The notes: generated from the letters alone by a model not told the origin. A DNA stretch of 64,000 nt from Paenibacillus sp. FSL R7-0337 (GCF_037969875.1 NZ_CP150218.1:4464001-4528000); one strand, 5' to 3'; shown: positions 8,901-17,566, numbered from the stretch's first letter. Translations and numbers: made by a program.

Positions 8901-10461
8901 GGGTGCGGTGGTAACACTCAGCATTACCGGTGAAGCGCCGGTAGAGGTGAAGAACGGCGAATGGAGCAAAGCGCTCCCTCTGAAAGTAGGCAAGAATGAA
9001 GTTCTGGTTACCGTCAAGGATTCCGCAGGTGGAACGAACACCTACACCATGATCATTACCAGAGAACAGCCTGTTTCCAGCGGCGGAGGCTCCGGCCCTG
9101 CTCCTGCTCCGGATACCACCAAAACCGAACTCATCCAGGTGGATGTAGCCATAGGCGGTGCCAATGCGGTGGGGATCACGAAGGTGCCGGTTCAGCGGAC
9201 GACCCACAGCAACGGAACCATAACTGATCTGGTCCGCTTCACCAAGGATAAGGCTGAAGAAGCGGTGAAGAAGGCGAAAGAGACGGGACAAAGCATTGCC
9301 CGTGTAGTCATCCCGGATGCGGCGGACAATGTCAGCGAAGTGAATGTCCAAATTCCGGCGGAGACCGCCAAATTGCTGAAAGAAAATGGGATTGTACTGG
9401 AAATCTATACGGAGAACGCGATTGTGCGTGTTCCGAATGAATCGCTGGAAGGCACCTTACAAGACTTCTATTTCCGGCTGGTGCCGGTGAGAAGTGCAAC
9501 AGAGCGGAATGAAATCGAGAAAAGAGCCACGCTCGAAGCTGTGGTCCGTGAAGTGGCCAAGGACAACAAAATCGAAGTGGTCGCCAGACCGATGACCATC
9601 GAGACGAACCTGTCCAGCCGCGCAGTAACCCTGATTCTGCCGCTAAGAGATGTGAAGCTGCCTGCGAATGAAGCGGCGCGTAATGCATTCCTGGCACAGC
9701 TCGGTATTTTCATTGAACATACCGACGGCACGAAAGAGGTTGTCAAAGGCAAAGCGGTTACCTATAAAGAGGGACTGCTTGGACTGGAATTCTCGGTAAG
9801 CAAATTCAGTACCTTTACGATTATCAACTTCAATAATCAGTCGCCTGCTACGCATGTATCCTATATCGTTGGCTTCCCGGATGGCGAATTCAAGCCGGAC
9901 GATCGGGTAACGCGCTCGCAGATGGCACTCATGCTTGCCCGGAATCTGGGCTATGATGCTAGTGCGGCTGTAGGCAATCTTCCCTTCCCGGATGTCGCTG
10001 TCCGTCATTATGCGGCAGCAGCCATTGCCTTTGTGAATACACAGGGCTTGATGAAGGGTGATCCGGCCGGGAAATTCCGGGGGAATGCACCGATTACGAG
10101 AGCAGAGATGGCCGCTGCTGCTGCCAACTACCTGAAGCTTGCAGTACCGGCAGATGGTAAGTCCAGCATGAGCGACACCACCGGACATTGGGCACAAGGC
10201 GTCATTGAAGCCAATGTGAAGGCGGGCTTGCTCAAAGGCTACCCGGACGGCAGCTTCAAGCCGAATGCTTATCTGACCCGTGCGGAAGCTGTAGTCATTG
10301 TTAATCAGATGTTTGGCCGCGGTCCGCTCCATGGAGCAGATGCGGTGAAATTCCCGGATGTCTCCAAGAATCATTGGGCCTACCTGGATATCCAGGAGGC
10401 TGTCATCGACCATCAGTACCGGATCGACAGTGAACAGAAGGAACAACGGGTTACAGAATAA
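5902..10461 (+). CDS. Large secreted surface protein: C-type lectin-like domain, Ig-like repeats, SLH anchor
   Basis: The product has 1519 residues. A signal peptide (positive N-terminus, hydrophobic core, cleavage near AHAAVA) is followed by a C-type lectin-like domain at about 158-345 (WPKAKADAEKKSYYGRQGYL, then ANWATGEPND and SKWND). Next come a FIVAR-like helical stretch (about 360-432), several Ig/SwmB-like and cadherin-like beta-sandwich modules (about 433-1060), a linker with SGGGSGPAPAPDTT, and a mixed domain. Three SLH motifs end the protein (FPDGEFKPDDRVTRSQMA, GKFRGNAPITRAEMAAAA, YPDGSFKPNAYLTRAEAVV). It should be exported and held non-covalently on the secondary cell-wall polymer. 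The ligand is unknown. Confidence 0.88.
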   Translation: MTTSKKWNKRGSRALAASLSIALVTANFAVLGPVAHAAVAENDGSEQIFTSDKYRSFTKDSGSVKLTFPELFITADPGEMMTGATVVINGYKQGDQITFVTTGTEITVKSGAGNGVYILEGGASTAEYQSVLENAEFTMTSPGERSLTFGLGPVPAFNKNGHFYEYVSETSITWPKAKADAEKKSYYGRQGYLVTITDPDENAFIVDKTPVIGWIGGKDVARAVDGNGRATQNVSTLQSIGKYNGYGDWRWVTGPEGMVQYEGKSGLPFYKGYNINGKNDDTATVPNVTDATYGPMYANWATGEPNDATFEHVVHIYSSGQYKSKWNDYAIDNAVNAYLVEYGGMPGDSTTSINTTITLLDKTPLKTDATTAQGYLNTAPQTYTKESLAVLQKATDAANAVLDNDHATPEEIEAARKGLEDAIAGLVKQPPVADSASYTAGSNNQVSIKFDKDIKFNADDADTTDDFRVTLDGKLVDVTKAVVSDEDPSVIILTLASPLSNDPVVRIEYNAAESAIEAQTPGKEPVSVFTLIANGPFGDSLQIQEPANGTEVYGADFPLPVTGQAALDSVVTAAVYKVDVHPNAYLFDLEVGITVTDDVYKWDTKLPGPLAPGSYHVAVTSTKTFGDEVRKETKLVPFTVPQLELTHVAVNEGQPDHAVLTFNQPVGSALTDADFTGLTVDGRKVIAVKSVQGDKVEVVLEEALGPDDALVVGYDPAAGNVTAEGNVLNELKPIQAGDQSGITKDNNVIPLQLVAAYPEAGKLKLVFNKPINDLTDLSGFTYGGVPLKEPFEINGNELIVSIPEDHKGGLLSYDPELGNVTENGNKNNPLTGLQPGIDLGGDSKYISEAGKLPENGLGLSVGDKPVSLSPGFQPDVPSGYQATVPNETGTIALNLAPAGDNDTLRKVSLNGVEVPDGDWSKLPLQEGLNIIQVDIVDAKRPGVKLGQYQIQVIRASGKLVSLEPSSGTLQPEFKPETTSYDVTVGNSVYEMSFKPVTLDPGAVVTLSITGEAPVEVKNGEWSKALPLKVGKNEVLVTVKDSAGGTNTYTMIITREQPVSSGGGSGPAPAPDTTKTELIQVDVAIGGANAVGITKVPVQRTTHSNGTITDLVRFTKDKAEEAVKKAKETGQSIARVVIPDAADNVSEVNVQIPAETAKLLKENGIVLEIYTENAIVRVPNESLEGTLQDFYFRLVPVRSATERNEIEKRATLEAVVREVAKDNKIEVVARPMTIETNLSSRAVTLILPLRDVKLPANEAARNAFLAQLGIFIEHTDGTKEVVKGKAVTYKEGLLGLEFSVSKFSTFTIINFNNQSPATHVSYIVGFPDGEFKPDDRVTRSQMALMLARNLGYDASAAVGNLPFPDVAVRHYAAAAIAFVNTQGLMKGDPAGKFRGNAPITRAEMAAAAANYLKLAVPADGKSSMSDTTGHWAQGVIEANVKAGLLKGYPDGSFKPNAYLTRAEAVVIVNQMFGRGPLHGADAVKFPDVSKNHWAYLDIQEAVIDHQYRIDSEQKEQRVTE

Positions 10462-10467
10462 ATGGAT

Positions 10468-10503
10468 AGGGGTTGGAGGAGAGATCATTCTCCTCCAACC
10501 CCT
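10468..10503. terminator. Perfect 15-bp hairpin after the surface-protein gene
   Basis: Arms 10468-10482 and 10489-10503 are fully complementary around GATCAT. No U-run follows on either strand, so intrinsic termination is uncertain. It may act as a 3' mRNA-stabilising hairpin for an abundant message. Confidence 0.55.
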
Positions 10504-10570
10504 AAATCATTAAATTTGAAGTATAATGGTTATAACACCTTACCGATTTCCAGCTGCGAAGGAGATCCGA

Positions 10571-11713
10571 ATGAAAGCAATCCTGATTGACGATGAAGAA
10601 TTGGCACTAAAGGCTTTGGAACGCCAATTGCATGCGCTTGGTGATTTTGAGATTATCGGCAAATATACCGATCCGCTGCTAGGGCAGCAAAAGGTGGAGG
10701 AGACCGAGGCCGACATTGTGTTTCTCGATATCCATTTACCGGAGCTGAGCGGGATTGAGCTGGCGGAGAGGCTACTGGAGCGAAGACCCGATCTGCAGGT
10801 TGTATTCGTAACGGCATATGATAAGTATGCGATCAAGGCTTTTGAGCTGAATGCCCTGGACTATTTGCTTAAGCCGATTCATATGGACCGTCTGAAGCTT
10901 ACAGTGCGGAGATTGAATGCTCAGCAGAAGCCTGGCCTGGCAGCCCGGGCAACGTCAGCGCAGACAAGCTGGAGGATGCTGATGCTCGATGCCTTCCGGA
11001 TCTACGAAGGGAGTCAGGAGCTTCCGTCACTGCAATGGAGAACGGCGAAGGCGCAGGAAATCTTCTTTTATCTGCTGCATCATCGCGGCAAAGTGGTCAG
11101 TAAAGCGACTCTAATTGAGCTAATATGGGCTGATTTTGATCCGGACAGGGCCTATCCGCAGTTATATACCGCTGTGTATCATATCCGCAAAATGCTGGAG
11201 CCTTTCAGTAGAGAACGGATTCTCCTGCAAAATACGGCGGACGGCTATCTGCTCAAGCTGGATGGGATCTGCCTGGACGTTGATGAGTTTGACCGCTTTA
11301 TCCAAGCGGGGTTAGAGCTGTCGAATGACACACTGCCTGAATATGAACGAATCCTGAAGCTGTTCAAGAGCGAATATCTGGAGGGGTACGATTATGTGTG
11401 GGCGGAGCTTGAACGGCAGAGATTCCAGCTGCAGTGGATTCGGCTCAAGCTGAATCTGGTCCGCTGGTATATGGGGAATGCAGAATATGAACAGGCCTTT
11501 AAGCATATTGAACAGGTGTGCACCCGCTATCCGTTAGAGGAGCAAGCGCAATTATTGTACATGCAAATATCGGATAGCATGGGCTTTCATTTTCTGGTGC
11601 AAAGACAATATGTATTACTGGAAACGGTTATGGAAGCAGAGGTTGCGGAGAAACCGAGCCGGGAGATTGTCAAATGGTATAGGGATTGGGACAACAAGCG
11701 TCAAAAAGGGTGA
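10571..11713 (+). CDS. Response regulator with receiver and BTAD-type output domains
   Basis: The 380-residue protein begins with a receiver domain (MKAILIDDEE, acidic pair D7/D8, phospho-acceptor D53 in VFLDIHLPELSG, then VFVTAYDKYAIKAFELNALDYLLKPI). An OmpR/SARP-like winged helix follows (KVVSKATLIELIWADFDPDRAYPQLYTAVYHIRKML), then a helical bacterial transcriptional activation (BTAD) region from about residue 240. It is presumably a DNA-binding activator. No sensor kinase is adjacent, so it is an orphan here. ATG 10571 is 6 nt after AAGGAG (10559-10564). Confidence 0.85.
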   Translation: MKAILIDDEELALKALERQLHALGDFEIIGKYTDPLLGQQKVEETEADIVFLDIHLPELSGIELAERLLERRPDLQVVFVTAYDKYAIKAFELNALDYLLKPIHMDRLKLTVRRLNAQQKPGLAARATSAQTSWRMLMLDAFRIYEGSQELPSLQWRTAKAQEIFFYLLHHRGKVVSKATLIELIWADFDPDRAYPQLYTAVYHIRKMLEPFSRERILLQNTADGYLLKLDGICLDVDEFDRFIQAGLELSNDTLPEYERILKLFKSEYLEGYDYVWAELERQRFQLQWIRLKLNLVRWYMGNAEYEQAFKHIEQVCTRYPLEEQAQLLYMQISDSMGFHFLVQRQYVLLETVMEAEVAEKPSREIVKWYRDWDNKRQKG

Positions 11714-11734
11714 ATCCGTGGATTCATCCTTTTT
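11708..11734 (+). terminator. Terminator overlapping the response-regulator stop
   Basis: GGGTGAATCC and GGATTCATCC form a stem that includes the stop codon and is followed by T5. Confidence 0.7.
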
Positions 11735-11806
11735 GCCCTATCTAAATTATGATATATTTAATCTTGAATGAACTGGTTCTGCAAAGACCCGACGAAGGAG
11801 CACCCC

Positions 11807-12529
11807 ATGACCCAATTTGTCTACAAGCAGATTATTGCTGACCTCAAAACGAAGATCTTTGCCGGGCAGTACGCCGATATGAAGCTGCCGGATGAGCGCA
11901 GTCTCAGCGAGGCGTATCAGGTTAGCCGCAGTACCATTAAGCGTGCGCTGATGAAGATGGAGAGCTCGGGCATTATTTTCAAGAAACGCGGCTCCGGCAC
12001 CTTCATCAATCCGCTATACATAAAGAACGATTCGATCTTCAATTACGAGGGCTCTAACCTGGGGGTGTCGGATAACTTCCAGATGCACGGCAAGAAGCCG
12101 GAGATCAAGGTGCTGAGCTTCGAGGTCATCCGGCCCACGGAGGAGCTTCAGCGGGATTTGTTCCTGATGCCCCATGATTTCGTGTATAAGATCGTGCGTC
12201 TGCGCCTGTTTGAAGGTGCGCCCTTCATGATTGAGACGGGATATATTCCGATCAAAATTGTGCAAAATCTCGACCAGACGATTATCGAGGGCTCGATTTT
12301 TCATTATCTGGAGGAGTCGCGCAATCTGGCGGTGACTAAATCCTTTTTGTCTATTTTTGCCGAGCCTTCGCTGCCGAATGACCAGGAGCTGCTCCATCTG
12401 AAGGAGAATGAACCCGTAGGGATTATGGAAGGAATCTTCTTCCTGGATAACGGCACGCCGTTTGAATTCTCGCATATGCGCTTCCATTATGAGTATCTGA
12501 AGTTCAACACGTTCGTGTCTGTGCATTAA
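11807..12529 (+). CDS. GntR/HutC-family transcriptional regulator
   Basis: The 240-residue protein has an N-terminal winged helix (LPDERSLSEAYQVSRSTIKRAL, then SGIIFKKRGSGTFI) and a UTRA effector domain (about residues 85-235, e.g. VYKIVRLRLFEGAPFMIETGYIP). Such regulators sense sugar phosphates or related small metabolites. It lies directly upstream of phosphoketolase in the same orientation, separated by a terminator, so it may control that gene; this is inference. ATG 11807 follows GAAGGAG (11794-11800). Confidence 0.85.
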   Translation: MTQFVYKQIIADLKTKIFAGQYADMKLPDERSLSEAYQVSRSTIKRALMKMESSGIIFKKRGSGTFINPLYIKNDSIFNYEGSNLGVSDNFQMHGKKPEIKVLSFEVIRPTEELQRDLFLMPHDFVYKIVRLRLFEGAPFMIETGYIPIKIVQNLDQTIIEGSIFHYLEESRNLAVTKSFLSIFAEPSLPNDQELLHLKENEPVGIMEGIFFLDNGTPFEFSHMRFHYEYLKFNTFVSVH

Positions 12530-12568
12530 CGGGTGGACGTTGTAAATAGCATAACTGAGGTATAGCAG

Positions 12569-12592
12569 GCCGGGAGGAGTCCCGGTCTTTTT
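12569..12592 (+). terminator. Terminator after the GntR gene
   Basis: GGCCGGGA pairs with TCCCGGTC (one G-U), followed by T5. Confidence 0.8.
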
Positions 12593-12722
12593 GGCATCTT
12601 TTCGGACATAACAAATTAATCCATAAATATAAAAAAGAATATAATTTTGTGCGAATTTTGCAGCGAATTTCATACTATGTTCAAAATTTCACAATATTGG
12701 ACCGTATTAATTTCTAAAAAGA

Positions 12723-12750
12723 TTGAATTTCTGAAATGCCGATGTATGAT
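12723..12750 (+). promoter_or_regulatory. Sigma-A-like promoter of phosphoketolase
   Basis: TTGAAT (12723-12728), a 16-bp spacer and TATGAT (12745-12750) stand 57 nt before the phosphoketolase start, downstream of the GntR terminator. Confidence 0.5.
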
Positions 12751-12807
12751 GTAACTGTAGAAGTGATACATTCAAAATACAAAGAAAAAGATTAGGGAGT
12801 GGAAGAC

Positions 12808-15192
12808 ATGGGATTAACAATCGAACAGGTGGATTATTCCTCGAAAACGTATCTGGAAAAGCTTGACGCTTACTGGCGTGCAACGAACTACATCTCCGTA
12901 GGCCAGCTTTATTTGAAGGATAATCCGTTGTTAAGAGAACCGCTGAAGGATGCAGATGTCAAAGTGAAGCCGATCGGACACTGGGGCACCATCCCTGGGC
13001 AGAACTTTATCTATGCGCACCTGAACCGTGTAATCACTAAATATGATCTCAACATGTTCTATATTGAAGGCCCGGGCCATGGCGGTCAGGTGATGGTATC
13101 GAACTCTTATCTGGACGGAAGCTACACTGAAATCTACCCCCAGATCACCCAAGACATCCCTGGTCTGAAAAAGCTGTTCAAGCAATTCTCTTTCCCTGGC
13201 GGTGTAGCCTCCCATGCTGCTCCTGAAACACCTGGATCCATTCACGAAGGCGGCGAACTGGGTTACTCCCTGTCGCACAGCGTGGGTTCGATTCTCGATA
13301 ACCCTGATCTGATCTCTGCAGTAGTTGTAGGTGACGGCGAAGCAGAAACCGGCCCTCTGGCCGCTTCCTGGCTGTCCAACCGGTTCATCAACCCGATTAC
13401 AGACGGTGCTGTATTGCCGATTCTGCATTTGAACGGCTTCAAGATCAGCAACCCTACCATCCTCTCCCGGATGAGCAGAGAAGAATTGACCGCATATTTT
13501 GCCGGAAATGGCTGGGAAGCATTCTTCGTAGAAGGCGAGAACCCGGATCTGATGCACCCGGAAATGGCGAAGGTGCTGGATACGATCGTAGAGAGAATTG
13601 CCGCAATTCAGAAGAATGCCCGTGAAAATAATGATACTACCCGTCCTGTATGGCCGATGCTGGTCTTCCGTACGCCTAAGGGCTGGACTGGTCCCAAAGC
13701 ATGGGACGGCGTGCCGAATGAAGGCTCCTTCCGTGCCCACCAGGTGCCGATTCCGGTTGATCAGAAGAACATGAAGCATGCTCCGGCATTGCTTGAATGG
13801 CTGAACAGCTACAGACCTGAAGAATTGTTCGATGAGAACGGCCGTCTGAACGCGGATCTGGCTGAGCTGCTGCCAACCGGCGACAGACGTATGGGGATGA
13901 ACCCTGTAACGAATGCCGGCAAGCTGATCAAAGACCTGCACAAGCCGAACTTCCGCAACTACGCCCTGGATAATTCCGTTCCGGGTCAAGTGATTGCACA
14001 GGATATGGCCGTGCTGGGGAAATACCTGAAAGAGGTTGTTACGCTCAACGAAGAGAACCGCAACTTCCGGATTTTTGGACCGGATGAGACTATGTCTAAC
14101 CGTCTGGGACCTGTATTCGAAGTGACCAAGCGCCAATGGATGGATGCCATTCAGGAACCGCAGGATGAATTCCTTGCTCCATACGGCCGTGTCATTGACT
14201 CCCAGTTGTCTGAGCATCAGGCGGAAGGGATTCTGGAAGGGTATGTCCTGACTGGGCGCCACGGATTCTTCGCCAGCTATGAAGCGTTCCTGCGCGTGGT
14301 TGACTCGATGATTACCCAGCACTTCAAGTGGCTGCGTAAGGCGACAGATCAGACCTGGAGAGAAGATATTCCTTCCCTGAACGTGATCGCCACATCGACC
14401 GTATTCCAGCAGGACCATAACGGTTATACCCACCAAGATCCGGGTCTGCTCGGCCATCTGGCTGACAAGAAGCCTGAATTCATCCGTGAGTATCTGCCGT
14501 CCGATGCGAACAGCTTGTTGGCTGTCTTCGACACGATCCTGAATGACCGTCAGAAGATCAACCTGATTGTATCCTCCAAGCATCCGCGTCCGCAGTGGTT
14601 CTCGGCCGACGAAGCTCAGGAGCTGGTAACTAAAGGCCTCAAGATCATTGACTGGGCCAGCACCGACAAAGGCGGAGAGCCAGATCTCGTCATCGCTTCT
14701 TCGGGTACAGAACCAACTATGGAAGCCTTGGCTGCCATCTCGATCCTGCATGAGAAGCTGCCTGAGCTGAAGATCCGTTACATTAATGTAGTCGATCTGC
14801 TGAAGCTGAGAAGTCAGAAGCTTGATCCGCGCGGCTTGTCTGACGAGGAGTTTGATCAATTTTTCACAAAAGATAAACCGGTCATCTTCGCCTTCCACGG
14901 CTATGAAGGCCTGATCAAAGACCTGTTCTTCGACCGCCACAACCATAACCTGCATGTGCATGGCTACCGCGAGAACGGCGACATCACTACACCGTTCGAT
15001 ATGCGTGTCCTCAACCAGATGGACCGCTTCGACCTCACGAAGGAAGCTGTGCTGAGCCTGCCGGAAGCAAGCAAATACCAGTCCATCGCTGACGAGATGG
15101 ATGCCATCGTGCAGAAGCATCATGCATACATCCGCGAAGAAGGCATTGACCTTCCAGAGGTTGAGAACTGGGTATGGAAGGCTTTGAACTAA
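12808..15192 (+). CDS. xfp: Xylulose-5-phosphate/fructose-6-phosphate phosphoketolase
   Basis: The 794-residue protein has the full family length. It shows GHWGTIPGQNFIYAHLNR near the N-terminus, the phosphoketolase signature HEGGELGYSLSH, and the thiamine-diphosphate motif GDGEAETGPLAASW. It cleaves xylulose 5-phosphate (and possibly fructose 6-phosphate) with phosphate to acetyl phosphate plus glyceraldehyde 3-phosphate or erythrose 4-phosphate, in the cytoplasm. It has its own promoter and terminator, with a GntR/UTRA gene just upstream as possible regulator. ATG 12808 follows AGGGAG with a 9-nt gap. Confidence 0.95.
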   Translation: MGLTIEQVDYSSKTYLEKLDAYWRATNYISVGQLYLKDNPLLREPLKDADVKVKPIGHWGTIPGQNFIYAHLNRVITKYDLNMFYIEGPGHGGQVMVSNSYLDGSYTEIYPQITQDIPGLKKLFKQFSFPGGVASHAAPETPGSIHEGGELGYSLSHSVGSILDNPDLISAVVVGDGEAETGPLAASWLSNRFINPITDGAVLPILHLNGFKISNPTILSRMSREELTAYFAGNGWEAFFVEGENPDLMHPEMAKVLDTIVERIAAIQKNARENNDTTRPVWPMLVFRTPKGWTGPKAWDGVPNEGSFRAHQVPIPVDQKNMKHAPALLEWLNSYRPEELFDENGRLNADLAELLPTGDRRMGMNPVTNAGKLIKDLHKPNFRNYALDNSVPGQVIAQDMAVLGKYLKEVVTLNEENRNFRIFGPDETMSNRLGPVFEVTKRQWMDAIQEPQDEFLAPYGRVIDSQLSEHQAEGILEGYVLTGRHGFFASYEAFLRVVDSMITQHFKWLRKATDQTWREDIPSLNVIATSTVFQQDHNGYTHQDPGLLGHLADKKPEFIREYLPSDANSLLAVFDTILNDRQKINLIVSSKHPRPQWFSADEAQELVTKGLKIIDWASTDKGGEPDLVIASSGTEPTMEALAAISILHEKLPELKIRYINVVDLLKLRSQKLDPRGLSDEEFDQFFTKDKPVIFAFHGYEGLIKDLFFDRHNHNLHVHGYRENGDITTPFDMRVLNQMDRFDLTKEAVLSLPEASKYQSIADEMDAIVQKHHAYIREEGIDLPEVENWVWKALN

Positions 15193-15244
15193 GGTTAGGA
15201 CGATAGAGTTATTTCATTAATAATATAGAAGGCTTGAATCAAGG

Positions 15245-15286
15245 AGCGCTCCGGTTAGTCATGTTGATGGCTGCGGGGCGCTTTTT
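15245..15286 (+). terminator. Long hairpin terminator of phosphoketolase
   Basis: AGCGCTCC (15245-15252) pairs with GGGGCGCT (15275-15282), with an inner AGTCAT/ATGGCT stem and T5 after it. It overlaps the 3' end of the convergent gene. Confidence 0.75.
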
Positions 15287-16140
15287 GTATCCGATGGTTG
15301 AAGTTGGATGTCCGGGATCGATGAGGTCTTCGGCGCTTCCGGCTGCAATGCTCTCTTCCGCTGCCCCGCAGAAAGTACAGGCACACCGCCCCTTCCATTC
15401 ATCTCCACCATGTGCTTCCAGTAGCGCTTCGGCATCAGTGAGGAACGCAGCCGGTCGTTGTAGCGCTCCTTGATGCCGATGGCATTGTAGAAGCCAGTCC
15501 ATAAGCGGCGGTACGCTTCCTCCGTCTCATCGGGCTCGGGCGGGGTCCAGCCGTTTAACGGCACGATGGCCTCCCGTCCGGGCTCATGAATCAGCGCAGC
15601 TCCGTGCGTCTGATCGTAGATCATGAAGCTCTCCCCCTGGAACCGGTCGCAGAAATGCTCCTGGATCACAGGCAGCACATAGCCCTGCGGTTCAATGACT
15701 GCGGCCATGACCGGTCCGTATACGGAGAAGCGGACGAAGCCTGTATACAGATGCGCTTCATGCCGGAGCTGCTGTACGGCCTTCATTAGTGTGTTCACCG
15801 TGTCGTCGGCCAGCATATTCATCACCTTGCGGCCATGCTGGAAGCCGAGATACAGGAAGTTCAACAGCAGCATTTCCTTCTCGGGAGCGCAGCTCCAGAA
15901 GCCCAGACGCACCAGTTCTTCGGCTTCCCGGCTGATCCGCAGCGGCAGGGATTTCAGTACCCGTGCTGCCTTGTCCTTGTCAGTCTCGATCCATTTGGCC
16001 TCCAGCAACAGCCCCTGCTCTGCATCTGCGGAATGTATCGTTAACGGAGTCTCCTTCCAGGCATAGCTCTCGAACACACAGCACAGCAGGCCCTCGAAGC
16101 TTCCATCATAGGTATACGCCAGTGCGGACGGCTTGAACAT
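15259..16140 (-). CDS. Putative DNA repair protein of the TIGR03915 type, partner of the adjacent radical SAM protein
   Basis: The 293-residue protein begins MFKPSALAYTYDGSFEGLLCCVFESY, typical of the family that accompanies the radical SAM DNA-repair protein encoded upstream. A long core (FLYLGFQHGRKV, LYTGFVRFSVY, FCDRFQGESFMIYDQTHGAALIH) is followed by a low-complexity tail rich in Pro, Ser and Lys. Its ATG (16138-16140) overlaps the TGA of the radical SAM gene by one base, indicating translational coupling. Biochemical activity is unknown; repair or modification of DNA is inferred from the family pairing and the LexA-type promoter. Confidence 0.8.
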   Translation of the reverse strand: MFKPSALAYTYDGSFEGLLCCVFESYAWKETPLTIHSADAEQGLLLEAKWIETDKDKAARVLKSLPLRISREAEELVRLGFWSCAPEKEMLLLNFLYLGFQHGRKVMNMLADDTVNTLMKAVQQLRHEAHLYTGFVRFSVYGPVMAAVIEPQGYVLPVIQEHFCDRFQGESFMIYDQTHGAALIHEPGREAIVPLNGWTPPEPDETEEAYRRLWTGFYNAIGIKERYNDRLRSSLMPKRYWKHMVEMNGRGGVPVLSAGQRKRALQPEAPKTSSIPDIQLQPSDTKSAPQPST

Positions 16141-17459
16141 CAGGCCTTCGCCCCCTTCTTGAGCAGGTTCCAACTATCTGCTGCCGGAAGTGCTGACAGG
16201 TTGAAGTCGTCGAACAGCGTGAGTTGCTCCACCTGCGGCTGCTGGAGAGCGAGCTGCTCCCCGGACATGAGTGAGCGAAGCAGGGTGTGCTCGCTTACCT
16301 TCAGTCCCTCCAGCGGTTTGTCCTTACAGGTGATGAAGAACTGAGCACGCTTGAGGACCACTCCCAGCTTCTTCAGCGCATGGAAATCGAGCGCTCCGGC
16401 CCGTCTGGCCTTCACGATCCGCTGTGCGCTTCTTACGCCGATGCCGGGTACACGCAGCAGCATTTCGTAAGGGGCGCGGTTGATCTCAACGGGGAACTGC
16501 TCCCGGTGGTTAACGGCCCAACTGCATTTGGGGTCCAGCAGCGGATTGAAGTTCGGCACGGCCTCATCCAATAATTCATTCGCCTTGAAGCCGTAGAAAC
16601 GCAGGAGCCAATCGGCTTGATAGAGCCGGTGTTCCCGCAGCAGCGGTGGCTTGGTGTCGAGAGCGGGCAGGAGGGAATCCTCCACAACCGGGGTGTAGGC
16701 GGAGAAGAAGACGCGCTTGAGCGAGTATTTGCGGTATAATCCCTCCGTCAGATTAAGAATCTGGTAATCCGTATCTGGCGTTGCCCCCACGATCATCTGG
16801 GTGCTCTGTCCGGCCGGAGCGAAGCGGGGCGCGTGATTATACCGGACGATATCGGAGCGGTTCTCCTTGATCCGGCTGCTAATCAGCCCCATCGGCTTCA
16901 GGATGGATACCTTGCTCTTATCGGGGGCGAGCCGTCCAAGACTCTCCTGCGAGGGCAGTTCGATGTTGACGCTCATGCGGTCGGCGAGCAGCCCAAGTCT
17001 GGACAGCAGGGCTTCGTCTGCTCCGGGGATGGCTTTTACATGAATATAACCGTTGAAATGATAGACATTGCGCAGCAGCTCAAGTGCGCCGATTAACTGC
17101 TCGGTGGTGTAGTCGGGACTGCGCATAATGCCTGAGCTGAGAAATAATCCTTCTATATAATTACGGCGGTAGAATTGCATGGTGATATCTGCGATCTCTT
17201 CGGGGGTGAAGGCCGCCCGGCGAATGGGGTTGGACTTGCGGTTGATGCAATAGGCACAATCATATACACAGCCGTTGGTCATAAGCACCTTCAGCAGCGA
17301 AATACAGCGGCCGTCCGCCGCGAAGCTGTGGCAGATGCCCATCGCAGAGGTGTTGCCGAGCGTCCCGGCCTGGCCCTTACGGTCGGAACCGCTTGAAGTG
17401 CACGCCACATCGTATTTGGCTGAAGCGGTCAGAATCTCTAGTTTCTCCATTACATCCAC
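16140..17459 (-). CDS. Radical SAM protein with helix-hairpin-helix, putative DNA modification/repair (TIGR03916 type)
   Basis: The 439-residue protein carries the radical SAM cluster motif GCVYDCAYC (C-x3-C-x2-C) and a C-terminal helix-hairpin-helix (LLRVPGIGVRSAQRIVKARR) expected to bind DNA. It is the first gene of a two-gene operon. GTG 17459 is chosen because GAGGGGG (17469-17475) lies 9 nt upstream and the predicted transcript begins near 17479; an ATG at 17477 would leave almost no leader. ATG 17450 is a further possibility. The reaction is not known. Confidence 0.82.
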   Translation of the reverse strand: MDVMEKLEILTASAKYDVACTSSGSDRKGQAGTLGNTSAMGICHSFAADGRCISLLKVLMTNGCVYDCAYCINRKSNPIRRAAFTPEEIADITMQFYRRNYIEGLFLSSGIMRSPDYTTEQLIGALELLRNVYHFNGYIHVKAIPGADEALLSRLGLLADRMSVNIELPSQESLGRLAPDKSKVSILKPMGLISSRIKENRSDIVRYNHAPRFAPAGQSTQMIVGATPDTDYQILNLTEGLYRKYSLKRVFFSAYTPVVEDSLLPALDTKPPLLREHRLYQADWLLRFYGFKANELLDEAVPNFNPLLDPKCSWAVNHREQFPVEINRAPYEMLLRVPGIGVRSAQRIVKARRAGALDFHALKKLGVVLKRAQFFITCKDKPLEGLKVSEHTLLRSLMSGEQLALQQPQVEQLTLFDDFNLSALPAADSWNLLKKGAKA

Positions 17460-17485
17460 GGTCTCAATCCCCCTCATATGTGAGC

Positions 17486-17514
17486 ATTATATATCGAACG
17501 TACGTTCTTGTCAA
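17486..17514 (-). promoter_or_regulatory. Consensus sigma-A promoter with LexA (SOS) box inside the spacer
   Basis: On the minus strand TTGACA (17509-17514), exactly 17 bp, then TATAAT (17486-17491). The spacer contains CGAACGTACGTTCT (read on the plus strand, 17495-17508). This matches the Gram-positive LexA/DinR consensus CGAACRNRYGTTYC at 13 of 14 positions. LexA bound here would cover the promoter, so the repair operon is probably SOS-induced. Confidence 0.85.
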
Positions 17515-17566
17515 AGCGTAATCCACCTCCCCGGCCGCCTGCAAAATGTATGCGCATTCCTTCTTG

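Noticed and set aside
12931..15123. 730-codon minus-strand open frame inside phosphoketolase
   Set aside because: Antisense shadow of a confidently identified enzyme; its translation shows no domain.
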